The translations under genes were made by a program, and so were the position numbers. DNA of 44,552 nucleotides from positions 1 through 44,552 of the forward strand of contig JAEXGR010000017.1 in NCBI GenBank assembly GCA_023450745.1. Direction: 5' to 3'. Below are positions 8,012-14,669 of this stretch, piece after piece (position 1 is the stretch's first letter; every line of letters begins with the position of its first letter). Origin of the DNA: Synergistota bacterium (GTDB lineage: Bacteria > Synergistota > Synergistia > Synergistales > Synergistaceae). The notes beneath the pieces were generated by a model. The model was not told the origin of the DNA. It worked only from the letters and a program-made list of their open reading frames with translations, and did not search any database.

Positions 8012-9037
8012 CTATATCCAGCGCAAGGCCGAGTAGGAAAAAGACAGATACACCGTTTTTGACGGGCAGAGCGCCAGACGGTTCAGCTCCGCCGCCTCCA
8101 TGCGCGTTTTGAGCACGTTCTCGCCGACCTCTATCGAGACGATGACGGAGTCGCTGGCGCGCTCCAGCGTCATCTGCACGATACGGCCCGCGACGACGTT
8201 CGTCTCCGCCGCGGGGCGCGGCCTTTCGGCGGCGACGCGCACGTCGGCGGAATTCAGCATCGCCGCGTTCGGCCTGCCCGACGGCGCGGGATAGGCGAAT
8301 ACCGCCTGGCCGTCGGTAAATTCGCGGACCATATAGCCTCCCGAGAGGCTCCAGCGCCCCTGAAGGAGGTTCTCCGCGCCGCTGCCGACGATACGGCCGC
8401 GATAGAGGCTGACCACGTCGGTGGACATTTCATATAGCCAGGCGAGGTCGTGCGTCGCCACGATGACGGTGGTGCCGTATTCTTTCGTCGCGCTGACGGC
8501 GGCCTCCATCACGAGCTGCGCGCTCGCCTCGTCGACGTTCGCCGTCGGTTCGTCGAGCAGCAGCACCCGCGGCCGCAAGGCCAGGCGGGACGCCAGGGCC
8601 ACGCGCTGCACTTCCCCGCCGGAGAGCTGATACCACGGGCGTTGGGCAAACTTCTCCGGCGCCAGCCCGACCTGTATCAGGCTCTCGCTCACTCTGTTTT
8701 TTATGTCGGGAACGTTTCCCCGCAGCTTAAGCCCGTAGGCGATATTTTCATAGACGGAACGGTTCAGCAGGTATGAATCCTGGAGCAGGTAGGTCACTTC
8801 GCGGCGGATCGCCTCTTCGCGGCCCTCCGCGGGGCGGCCGTCAAAGATGACGCGGCCGCTGTTATAGGGAATAAGAAAAGAGAGCACTTTAAGCAGCGTC
8901 GACTTGCCGCTGCCGTTCGGGCCGACCAGGCCGGTGATCCCCGACCCCCTGATCGCCAGCTCCGCGATGTCCAGGTTCAGCGGTCCCCTGCCGTAGCTTT
9001 GTTTCAGGTCATGTATCTCATAAAGCAATGTGCTCAT
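8012..9037 (-). CDS. tupC: Tungstate (or molybdate) ABC transporter ATP-binding protein
   Basis: The ATPase of a Tup-type oxyanion importer. It contains Walker A GPNGSGKST (about residues 39-47), a Q-loop (LLQDSYLLN), signature LSGGEVQR, Walker B VLLLDEPT and the switch histidine in VATHDLAW. At 341 residues it is longer than a bare ABC domain. About 100 C-terminal residues (GRIVQMTLERASDSVIVSIEVGE onward) resemble an oxyanion-binding TOBE-like module, which could sense intracellular oxyanion; that is inference. ATG 9037 is preferred over a GTG one codon upstream, with GGAGGAG properly placed. It is the last gene of tupA1-tupB-tupA2-tupC. Confidence 0.85.
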   Translation of the reverse strand: MSTLLYEIHDLKQSYGRGPLNLDIAELAIRGSGITGLVGPNGSGKSTLLKVLSFLIPYNSGRVIFDGRPAEGREEAIRREVTYLLQDSYLLNRSVYENIAYGLKLRGNVPDIKNRVSESLIQVGLAPEKFAQRPWYQLSGGEVQRVALASRLALRPRVLLLDEPTANVDEASAQLVMEAAVSATKEYGTTVIVATHDLAWLYEMSTDVVSLYRGRIVGSGAENLLQGRWSLSGGYMVREFTDGQAVFAYPAPSGRPNAAMLNSADVRVAAERPRPAAETNVVAGRIVQMTLERASDSVIVSIEVGENVLKTRMEAAELNRLALCPSKTVYLSFSYSALRWI

Positions 9038-9059
9038 CACAGGCGCTCCTCCATAAAGA

Positions 9060-9092
9060 CGAGGGAGGCGGAGAAATCTTCGCCCCCCTCGC
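9060..9092 (-). other. Hairpin between tupA2 and tupC
   Basis: GAGGGAGGCGG near 9061-9071 pairs imperfectly with CGCCCCCCTC near 9081-9090. On the minus strand only a weak T-rich stretch follows. It may be an attenuator or a processing/stability hairpin lowering tupC relative to the binding protein. Confidence 0.4.
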
Positions 9093-9109
9093 GTTATTTT
9101 ACTATAAAA

Positions 9110-9949
9110 CTATTTGCCGTGCTTCTTGTTCCATTCGTCGGAGTTCGGGAAGAAGAGCGGCTGGCCGTACTGTTTCACTTTGAAGTCCTTGATGATCGTC
9201 TGCGCCTCGTCGCCGCAGAGCCAGTCGACAAATTTCACCACGTCGGCGTTATTCACCTGCGGGAAGCGCTTCGGGCTCACTTCGATCGCCGCGATGAGGT
9301 TCAGCAGAATCGGGTCGCCCTCCACCAGCGGGACGATTTTAAGGCCTTTCTGCTTGGTCAGGTAGGTCGCCCTGTCCATAATCGTATAGGCGTTGCGGCG
9401 GTTCGTAAAGTCGGTCGTCGGGCCGTTGCCGAGCTTGCCGAGCGAGAAGACGGTGTACCATTCGTCCTTTTCGCCGTCGGGAGTCACTCCCGCCGCCTTC
9501 CAGACGTTCATTTCCGCGACGTGCGTGCCGGACATATCGCCGCGGCTGATGAAGGGAGCCTTCGCGGCGGCGATCTTTTTGAGCGCCTCGGGGGCGGATT
9601 TCATGCCCTTGACGCCCGCGGGGTCTTCTTTGGGGCCTAAGATGACGAAGTCGTTGTACATGACGTCGCGGCGGTTCTGCCCGTAGCCCTCGGCGATAAA
9701 TTTGTCCTCAAGGGCGCGCGCGTGGACGACGACCATGTCGAAGTTGCCGGTCTTCGCCTTGTTGAGGGTCGCGCCGGTGCCGGCCTTTTCGATGACGAAA
9801 TCCGTGCCGGTCTTCGCCTTGTAGGTCTCGGCAAGCAGCGGGATGATGCCAGCGTCGACGGGGCCGATGGTGCTGGAGAGCTTTATCGTCCCCGCGAAGG
9901 CGGGCGTACAGACAAGAAGCGCGGCGAGCGCGATGATGAGTTTTTTCAT
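9110..9949 (-). CDS. Second, divergent TupA-like periplasmic oxyanion-binding protein
   Basis: A 279-residue exported protein from the ATG at 9949, with signal peptide MKKLIIALAALLVCTPAFA. The longer in-frame extension to 10138 overlaps tupB and is spurious. The body is TupA-like: a GTGATL-type loop, GNFDMVVVHARALEDKFIAEGYG, VMYNDFVILGPKEDPAGVKG, and SRGDMSGTHVAEMNVW. The usual first ligand loop of TupA (TTTSTDNTG, present in tupA1) is replaced here by SSTIGPVDAG. The ligand set is therefore altered. It may bind tungstate with different residues or another oxyanion such as molybdate. Having two binding proteins with one permease is unusual. Confidence 0.8.
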   Translation of the reverse strand: MKKLIIALAALLVCTPAFAGTIKLSSTIGPVDAGIIPLLAETYKAKTGTDFVIEKAGTGATLNKAKTGNFDMVVVHARALEDKFIAEGYGQNRRDVMYNDFVILGPKEDPAGVKGMKSAPEALKKIAAAKAPFISRGDMSGTHVAEMNVWKAAGVTPDGEKDEWYTVFSLGKLGNGPTTDFTNRRNAYTIMDRATYLTKQKGLKIVPLVEGDPILLNLIAAIEVSPKRFPQVNNADVVKFVDWLCGDEAQTIIKDFKVKQYGQPLFFPNSDEWNKKHGK

Positions 9950-9987
9950 AATTTCATTTGCACCGTCCATTTCCAGTATTTTTTGAT

Positions 9988-10683
9988 TCAGCTTTGCGTC
10001 CTGCGGCGCAGGAAGGTCAGAGAGATGTTGAGTATCAGCGAGATCATGATCAGAATCACGCCGAGGGCGATGCCGAGGGCAAAGTCGCCCTTGCCCGTCT
10101 CCAGCGTGATCGCCGTGGTGATCGTGCGCGTGTGCCACTTGATGTTGCCGCCGAGCATCATCGCGGAGCCGACTTCGCCGACGATGCGCCCGAAGGCCGT
10201 CAGCGCGGCGACGAGAACCAAAAAGCGCGCCTCCCAGAGGCTCGTCAGCGCGAGCTTCGCGCCCGAGGCGCCAAGCGTCATCAGCGTCTGGCGCAGCCGG
10301 TCGTCAAGCCCCTCGATCGCCGCCGCCGTATAGGCGACCACGATCGGCGTGCCCAGAATCACCTGACCTACGGCCATGCCCTCGACCGTAAAGAGCAGGT
10401 CCCAGCCGCCAAGGGGGCCGCGCCGCGAGATGAAGGCGTAGACGAGCAGGCCGATGACCACTGTCGGCAGCGCAAGCAGCGTGTCCACCACGGTGCGGAC
10501 GCAGCGCTTGCCCGGAAAATCCAGGTAGCCGAGAAGAAAGCCGAGCGGCAGCCCGATGAGCAGTATCCCGCCCATCGAAAGCGCCGTCAGCCGCAGCGTG
10601 GTGAGAAGGATGTTCATAGTCTCCTCATCCAGGGAAAAAATGAGCCTGAAAGCCTGCTTAAATCCTTCAACTATGAAATCCAT
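9988..10683 (-). CDS. tupB: Tungstate ABC transporter permease
   Basis: A 231-residue inner-membrane protein with about five to six hydrophobic segments. It has the EAA-type coupling loop of binding-protein-dependent permeases (TLMTLGASGAKLALTSLWEARF). Strong matches to the TupB family include VDTLLALPTVVIGLLVYAFISRRGPLG and AFGRIVGEVGSAMMLGGNIKWHTRTITTAI. It lies between tupA1 (across about 320 bases of repeats) and tupA2 (38 bases). The permease presumably pairs with TupC and with one or both binding proteins. Confidence 0.9.
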   Translation of the reverse strand: MDFIVEGFKQAFRLIFSLDEETMNILLTTLRLTALSMGGILLIGLPLGFLLGYLDFPGKRCVRTVVDTLLALPTVVIGLLVYAFISRRGPLGGWDLLFTVEGMAVGQVILGTPIVVAYTAAAIEGLDDRLRQTLMTLGASGAKLALTSLWEARFLVLVAALTAFGRIVGEVGSAMMLGGNIKWHTRTITTAITLETGKGDFALGIALGVILIMISLILNISLTFLRRRTQS

Positions 10684-10756
10684 CGAATCAGTCCTTATCT
10701 TGCGCCCCGCATAAAGCGGGCGGGCGCTTTAACGTTTTCGTCCGGCGTCCGCCTGA

Positions 10757-10804
10757 GGAGCCGCTGATTATTATTCGGCTTATTTTCAATTAATCAGCGG
10801 TTCC
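10757..10804. repeat. 48-bp mini-element with the CCGCTGATTA-type inverted ends
   Basis: GGAGCCGCTGATTA at 10757-10770 and TAATCAGCGGTTCC at 10791-10804 are 14-bp inverted ends (13/14 match). The interior is TTATTCGGCTTATTTTCAAT. Its reverse complement occurs at the left end of the copy at 21764-21939, so the two belong to one repeat family. Confidence 0.75.
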
Positions 10805-10830
10805 CTAAAGTGCTTTCGATATTAAACTAA

Positions 10831-11003
10831 GGAAACACTGATTAATTCGCTTTGTCATATAAAACCTGACGTATCGTCCGCTGATTAGATGCGCCAGCCG
10901 CTAGACAGGCAGCCCCTGAGCGGGGCGGAGGCGTATTTGCATACGTTGGAGCCACGGTCGGGGGCTGCTTGTGACGCGGGTGGCGTATATAATCAGCGGT
11001 TCC
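10831..11003. repeat. 173-bp dispersed inverted-end repeat, copy A
   Basis: The left end GGAAACACTGATTA (10831-10844, degenerate) and right end TAATCAGCGGTTCC (10990-11003) bound a core. The core shares long blocks with the copy at 21764-21939: TCCGCTGATTAGATG, GCGGAGGCGTAT, and TATAATCAGCGGTTCC. The right end directly abuts the tupA1 stop codon (11004-11006 on the minus strand). Confidence 0.8.
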
Positions 11004-11855
11004 CTAATGTCCCGAGCGAATCTCGGCTTCGGGGAAGAAGAGCTGCTTGCCCTCGAGCTTGAAGTTCGCGATATCCTTCTGCACCTTCGACGAGGTGATC
11101 CAGTCGATGTATTTGAGCGCCAGATCGTACTTCACGTTCGGGTGCTTCAGCGGGCTTACCGCCATCACGCTGTATTTGTTGAGAAGCTCGGGGTCGCCCT
11201 CGCAGACGATTACCAGTCCCGGCTTGCCTTTGAGCCCCGCCTGGTATTTGATGAAGGTCCCGCGGTCGGTGAGCGCGTAGCCCTTCTGCTCGTCCGCGAT
11301 GTTGATCGTCTTCAGCATTCCCTGCCCCGTCTGCACATACCACTTCGCCTTGTCAAAATCTTTCACGCCCGCGGCCTTGAGCAGCTTGAGCTCCGCCGTG
11401 TGGGTGCCGGATTTGTCGGCGCGGCTGACGAGCGGCTGGCCCTTCGAGGCGATTGAAGCCAGCGCCTGCGTGACGGGCTTGCCCTTGACGCCCGCCGGGT
11501 CGCTCGCGGGGCCGATGAGCACGAAGTCGTTGTACATGACCTTGCGGCGGTTGGCGCCGGCGCCTTCGGCCATGAACTTATCCTCCTGTGAGGGCGAGTG
11601 CGTGAGCACGACGTCGACGTCGCCGTTGCGGCCGTATTCAAGCGCCTTGCCGGTGCCTACGGAGACCCACTGGATTTCGATGCCGGTATCCTTGAGCAGG
11701 ATGGGGGCGAGATAATCAAGAAGTCCGGTGTTGTCGGTGCTGGTGGTGGTCGCCATCCGAAGCACAGGGGCCTTGGCCGTCGCGAGCGAGCCGAAGGCCA
11801 GCAGGCAGACGACGAGAAGTAACGCGATTATGGAGCCTTTCTTGTTGATACGCAT
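11004..11855 (-). CDS. tupA: Tungstate ABC transporter substrate-binding protein
   Basis: A 283-residue periplasmic protein with signal peptide MRINKKGSIIALLLVVCLLAFGSLA. It carries the TupA ligand loop TTTSTDNTG, the GTGKALEYGRNGDVDVVLTHSP segment and VMYNDFVLIGPASDPAGVKG. These features define high-affinity tungstate-binding proteins. It is first in the operon, with GAGGAGGG about 9 bases before ATG 11855. Its stop codon touches the end of a dispersed repeat, so its last residues may have been altered by insertion. Two Moco/Tuco-like RNA elements precede it, consistent with control by the molybdenum/tungsten cofactor. Tungsten would feed tungstopterin enzymes such as aldehyde:ferredoxin oxidoreductases. 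Confidence 0.92.
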   Translation of the reverse strand: MRINKKGSIIALLLVVCLLAFGSLATAKAPVLRMATTTSTDNTGLLDYLAPILLKDTGIEIQWVSVGTGKALEYGRNGDVDVVLTHSPSQEDKFMAEGAGANRRKVMYNDFVLIGPASDPAGVKGKPVTQALASIASKGQPLVSRADKSGTHTAELKLLKAAGVKDFDKAKWYVQTGQGMLKTINIADEQKGYALTDRGTFIKYQAGLKGKPGLVIVCEGDPELLNKYSVMAVSPLKHPNVKYDLALKYIDWITSSKVQKDIANFKLEGKQLFFPEAEIRSGH

Positions 11856-11935
11856 GGGTTAAAACCCTCCTCGTGAGATTTGTGTTGCATTACAACCGAT
11901 ATTCAAAACCCGCGGGGAGGAAGGATATAAAGACA

Positions 11936-12090
11936 GAAGCGCCAGGCTTCCGGAATCCCTTTTCCACAGCGGGAGACGGCTCCGTTTCCAGGGCCGCCCT
12001 AACGACCGCCTCCCGTAGCCACAGGCCGTAGGAAAGACGGTTTCAGGGACGTATGCAGGCAACATACGCATAGCTTTCGGGCAGAAAAAT
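11936..12090 (-). ncRNA. Moco/Tuco-like riboswitch candidate, promoter-proximal to tupA1
   Basis: On the minus strand the leader carries CTGAAACCGTC...CTACGGCCTGTGGC, a long stem (CGGGAGGCGG with CCGTCTCCCG) and then TGGAAAAGGGATTCCGGAAGCC. This resembles, in order and spacing, the conserved 3' half of the E. coli moaA Moco RNA as I recall it (GCCUCCCG, UGGAAAGG, GGCUUC). A downstream CTTCCTCCCC stretch (plus-strand about 11923-11935) could pair with the tupA1 ribosome site GAGGAGGG, suggesting translational control. The alignment was done by eye, and neighbour function (tungstate uptake) supports it. A covariance search with Rfam RF01055 would decide. Confidence 0.55.
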
Positions 12091-12103
12091 CTGCGCCGCG
12101 GCT

Positions 12104-12133
12104 ATTGTACACTATTTCCTGCGGTCATTTCAA
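12104..12133 (-). promoter_or_regulatory. Promoter for the tungstate operon (proximal)
   Basis: On the minus strand TTGAAA (plus 12128-12133), an 18-base spacer, and TACAAT (plus 12104-12109). Transcription would start just before the proximal riboswitch candidate. Confidence 0.65.
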
Positions 12134-12154
12134 CAAATAAAACAAAAGGGAAGA

Positions 12155-12179
12155 CAAGGGGTGTTGGGGTCACCCCTTG
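12155..12179 (-). terminator. Hairpin with T-rich tail between the two riboswitch candidates
   Basis: A perfect 9-bp stem (CAAGGGGTG 12155-12163, CACCCCTTG 12171-12179). On the minus strand it is followed by a C/T-rich then T-rich stretch. It could act as a second terminator before the proximal promoter. Confidence 0.45.
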
Positions 12180-12218
12180 CTGATGTGGAGATTTTGTGTG
12201 TTTTCAAGACATTTGCGA

Positions 12219-12260
12219 TAAAAATAAACGGGCCGTCACCCTTGGATAGAGCACGGCCCG
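12219..12260 (-). terminator. Terminator of the distal riboswitch
   Basis: CGGGCCGT (12229-12236) pairs with ACGGCCCG (12253-12260). On the minus strand a TTTATTTTT tract follows. It starts 9 bases after the distal Moco/Tuco-like aptamer, the usual place for a riboswitch expression platform. Confidence 0.75.
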
Positions 12261-12269
12261 CAATACAAT

Positions 12270-12372
12270 CATCAGCCGTTCTCCTTTCCAAAGGGGAGGC
12301 TGTCTCGTTTCCCAGACAACCCTGTCGGCCTGAAAACCTTAGAGCTTTTCCTTAGGTGCGCAGGCTCGGAGA
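12270..12372 (-). ncRNA. Moco/Tuco-like riboswitch candidate, distal
   Basis: The minus strand reads CTCCGAGCCTGCGCACCT, then AAGG...GGTTTTCAGGCCGACA, a GTTGTCTGGG/GAGACAGC stem, and GCCTCCCCTTTGGAAAGG with GGCTG closing P1 (AGCC with GGCT). This follows the Moco RNA block order from its 5' end (CUCNNAGCC, GCACCU, GGCCG, GCCUCCC, UGGAAAGG, GGCU), as I recall it from the E. coli moaA leader. It is followed by a terminator, and no gene lies between it and the proximal element, so it is in tandem with that element. The match was judged by eye. Confidence 0.65.
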
Positions 12373-12483
12373 ACCATAATTTATTTTACCAACGTGAATA
12401 TGGTACAATAAAGGAAACAAAAAGACAAGCATTCTGTCCACAATTACTCATAAAAATTTCTGAAACAAAAAGAGGCGATCAGC

Positions 12484-13161
12484 ATGGCGACACTGCACCT
12501 ACCATCAAATATTCCGAAACCGACGCTCCAGGAGATAAGGGAGTGCCCGATCATCAAACACTTTGACGACCTCGGCATCTGGTTCGGCATCAACCCGCCC
12601 TGTATCGACGCCCGCGACATGGTGCTGCACCTCTCGGACACCCCCTACACCATATATCCATACCTGCGTCGGGCGCTCCGGCGGCTGAATCCCGCCTGGG
12701 TCGTCCACACGGGAGACTTCGTGGACAACATCAAGCTCGAAAAGCGTCCGGGAATGCTCGACCTCTACCAGAAAAGGGTAAAGGATTTTCTCTCCATCTT
12801 CGCGGAGGAGGATTACGGCGCCATCCTCGTCGCGGGAAACCACGACCACGTCCCGACCCTGCTCGATGAGCCGCACAGCCCCTCCGTGCAGGTCTGGACC
12901 GGCCCGGGACGTTTTTCGCTGGGACAGTTCAGCTTCCGGGCCGGGCACACCTACGAGGATGTAAACGGCGAACCGGCGCAGTACAACCTCTACGGGCACA
13001 ATCTCGAACACGCGTCGGGCTGCATGGGCGACGGCAAAATGTACCTCAACGGCCTGCAGGCGATGTATCTGATCCACATCCGCACGGGCGAGGTGACCGC
13101 CATCCCCTATCCGCCGGGTACGGACAACGCGCGGCTCCAGCGCAAAAAAATATCACTGTAA
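12484..13161 (+). CDS. Calcineurin-like metallophosphoesterase
   Basis: A 225-residue cytoplasmic protein with the metallophosphatase ladder: VLHLSD (about 49), VVHTGDFVDN (about 77-86), a GNHDH motif, and a GH..Y/GHNLEH pair of late metal ligands. These bind two divalent metals for phosphoester hydrolysis. The first motif is SDTP rather than the usual D-x-H, so one metal ligand appears altered. The ATG at 12484 follows AAAGAGGCG. A candidate promoter with TACAAT near 12414 lies upstream, divergent from the distal riboswitch. It is followed after 28 bases by the unknown 344-residue gene and is probably co-transcribed. The substrate cannot be stated. Confidence 0.75.
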   Translation: MATLHLPSNIPKPTLQEIRECPIIKHFDDLGIWFGINPPCIDARDMVLHLSDTPYTIYPYLRRALRRLNPAWVVHTGDFVDNIKLEKRPGMLDLYQKRVKDFLSIFAEEDYGAILVAGNHDHVPTLLDEPHSPSVQVWTGPGRFSLGQFSFRAGHTYEDVNGEPAQYNLYGHNLEHASGCMGDGKMYLNGLQAMYLIHIRTGEVTAIPYPPGTDNARLQRKKISL

Positions 13162-13189
13162 ATTCATTATGAAGGAGGCAGGATAATAA

Positions 13190-14224
13190 ATGATATCGCT
13201 GGCAAGAACAGGTCCCGAAAGTATCGCGATGAAACTTTCCTCGGAGGTCGCCGAGATACGCCACAAGCTCGGCGCGTGGGGCACGCTGATCTCGCTCGAC
13301 GCCGAGGGAGCGCTCAGAAAATACGGCCCGACGCGGCGGCTCGTATTTCTCACCCTTCCCGCGGAGGAGGGCGCCCCGGCGCAGGAGACCTACGTCTCGG
13401 AAAACCCGCTGGAGCTTTTCCTCACGACGCTGATAAACAGCCGCATGACCGGCGGCGTGGAGAGCGTCAGCATGATGCCCGGCTACGTCATGATGCGCCT
13501 GATGGGCGACATCGAACGCGGCATCAAAGCCATCCAGGGGGACATCGGCGGCGAGATCATCGACCGCGACCCGATCTTCCGCCCCGACATCCCCGGCACC
13601 TCCTCCATCATATACTTCACGCCGAGGTCGCTTGCGAAGACCATTCCCGTCGACGACATTTACGAAAAGGCGCTGCTCATCCACACCCGCTCCAAGGGGG
13701 CGATCGTCCAGTATCTCTCCGTTCACGGCATCGAGTACCTCGGCGACGCGCTCGGCACCCCCGACTGGAACGATATCGAAATAAAAATATGCGATTCCGA
13801 CGGCCTCTTCGACCTGCACCGGCAAAGGCTGCTCACCGTAACGCAGGGGATGCAGGTCGGGATCGTGCTCGAGGAGAAGTGGGAGCGCGAGCAGGCGCTG
13901 ACGCGGCGCGCCATCCCCGTCTATATGATGAAGCTCTACACGCCGATGGACGTCGGCACGATAAAGAAGCTGGCGATGGGGATGGAATACAACGACCGCG
14001 GACAGCGTTTTGTAGACTTCGACGTCTACCACGGGGACCGCAAAATCTCGGCTTTCACGGAACTGGAAAAAAATCCCGGCAAGACGCGCAACGAAATCGG
14101 CGTCATCAACCGCAACGAAATCCTGAAAAACATCGACATCGATTCGATTAACGAGCTGCTCGCGCTGGAGGCCGAAATAGACAGACAGCGAAAAAGGCCC
14201 GTCGGCGCGAAGAACGTTATTTAA
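13190..14224 (+). CDS. Conserved-looking protein of unknown function
   Basis: A soluble 344-residue protein with no signal peptide or membrane segment, preceded by GGAGG at 13174-13178 and a good ATG. Visible features are LRKYGPTRRLVFLTLP, a short GGVESVSMMPGYVMMRLMGDIERGIKAI stretch, an IYFTPRSLAKTIPVDDIYEKALLIHTRSKGAI stretch, and a charged helical C-terminus (INELLALEAEIDRQRKR). Codon use matches its neighbours, so it is a real gene. I recognise no family. Its partner in the apparent two-gene operon is a metallophosphoesterase, which hints at a shared phosphoester-related or regulatory role, but this is only context. Confidence 0.7.
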   Translation: MISLARTGPESIAMKLSSEVAEIRHKLGAWGTLISLDAEGALRKYGPTRRLVFLTLPAEEGAPAQETYVSENPLELFLTTLINSRMTGGVESVSMMPGYVMMRLMGDIERGIKAIQGDIGGEIIDRDPIFRPDIPGTSSIIYFTPRSLAKTIPVDDIYEKALLIHTRSKGAIVQYLSVHGIEYLGDALGTPDWNDIEIKICDSDGLFDLHRQRLLTVTQGMQVGIVLEEKWEREQALTRRAIPVYMMKLYTPMDVGTIKKLAMGMEYNDRGQRFVDFDVYHGDRKISAFTELEKNPGKTRNEIGVINRNEILKNIDIDSINELLALEAEIDRQRKRPVGAKNVI

Positions 14225-14494
14225 TTATCGATAAATTAAATATTTAATACCTATATTTTGATAATTTCCGCCTTTAATTATCGTCCTCCGCGGACCGTTT
14301 AAAGGTGGATTTTTGTTTTTTATATTTTTGCTCGACAAAATTATCAACCATTTTGTCCTTACATATCTCTAATAAGAATTTTTATTAAATTTATAAAAGA
14401 ATATCGCCTTTAAAATCATTTCTGCTCTCTTTATCATAAAAAATATTCTAATTTAACATAAAATTTAATGTCTGATATTTTTATTTTTTTATTA

Positions 14495-14523
14495 TTGCCA
14501 TGAATTTTAAAATGTGGTAAACT
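14495..14523 (+). promoter_or_regulatory. Candidate promoter of the NSS-MetS operon, in an AT-rich 445-base gap
   Basis: TTGCCA (14495-14500), a 17-base spacer, and TAAACT (14518-14523). The gap 14225-14669 is strikingly AT-rich against its surroundings and has no coding potential. A GC-rich stretch at 14577-14628 (GGCGCC...GGGCGC) in the leader may fold; I do not recognise a known RNA family there. Confidence 0.5.
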
Positions 14524-14669
14524 CAAGCTGCTCTGTAATTACTGTATCGAATTATTTAATTTTTAATTATAAAGGGAAGGAGAGGGCGCCTGTACATTGA
14601 GGCCAGTTTAGGTATGGGCGCGGAAAATGCCACATTTTATTATCATATTATGGAAAGCGAGGTATACGC

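Noticed and set aside
9950..10138. N-terminal extension of the tupA2 reading frame
   Set aside because: It overlaps the tupB coding region and precedes a clear signal peptide that starts at 9949.
10757..11003. CRISPR array
   Set aside because: The repeats are inverted and irregularly spaced, with no unit of constant repeat plus spacer and no cas genes.
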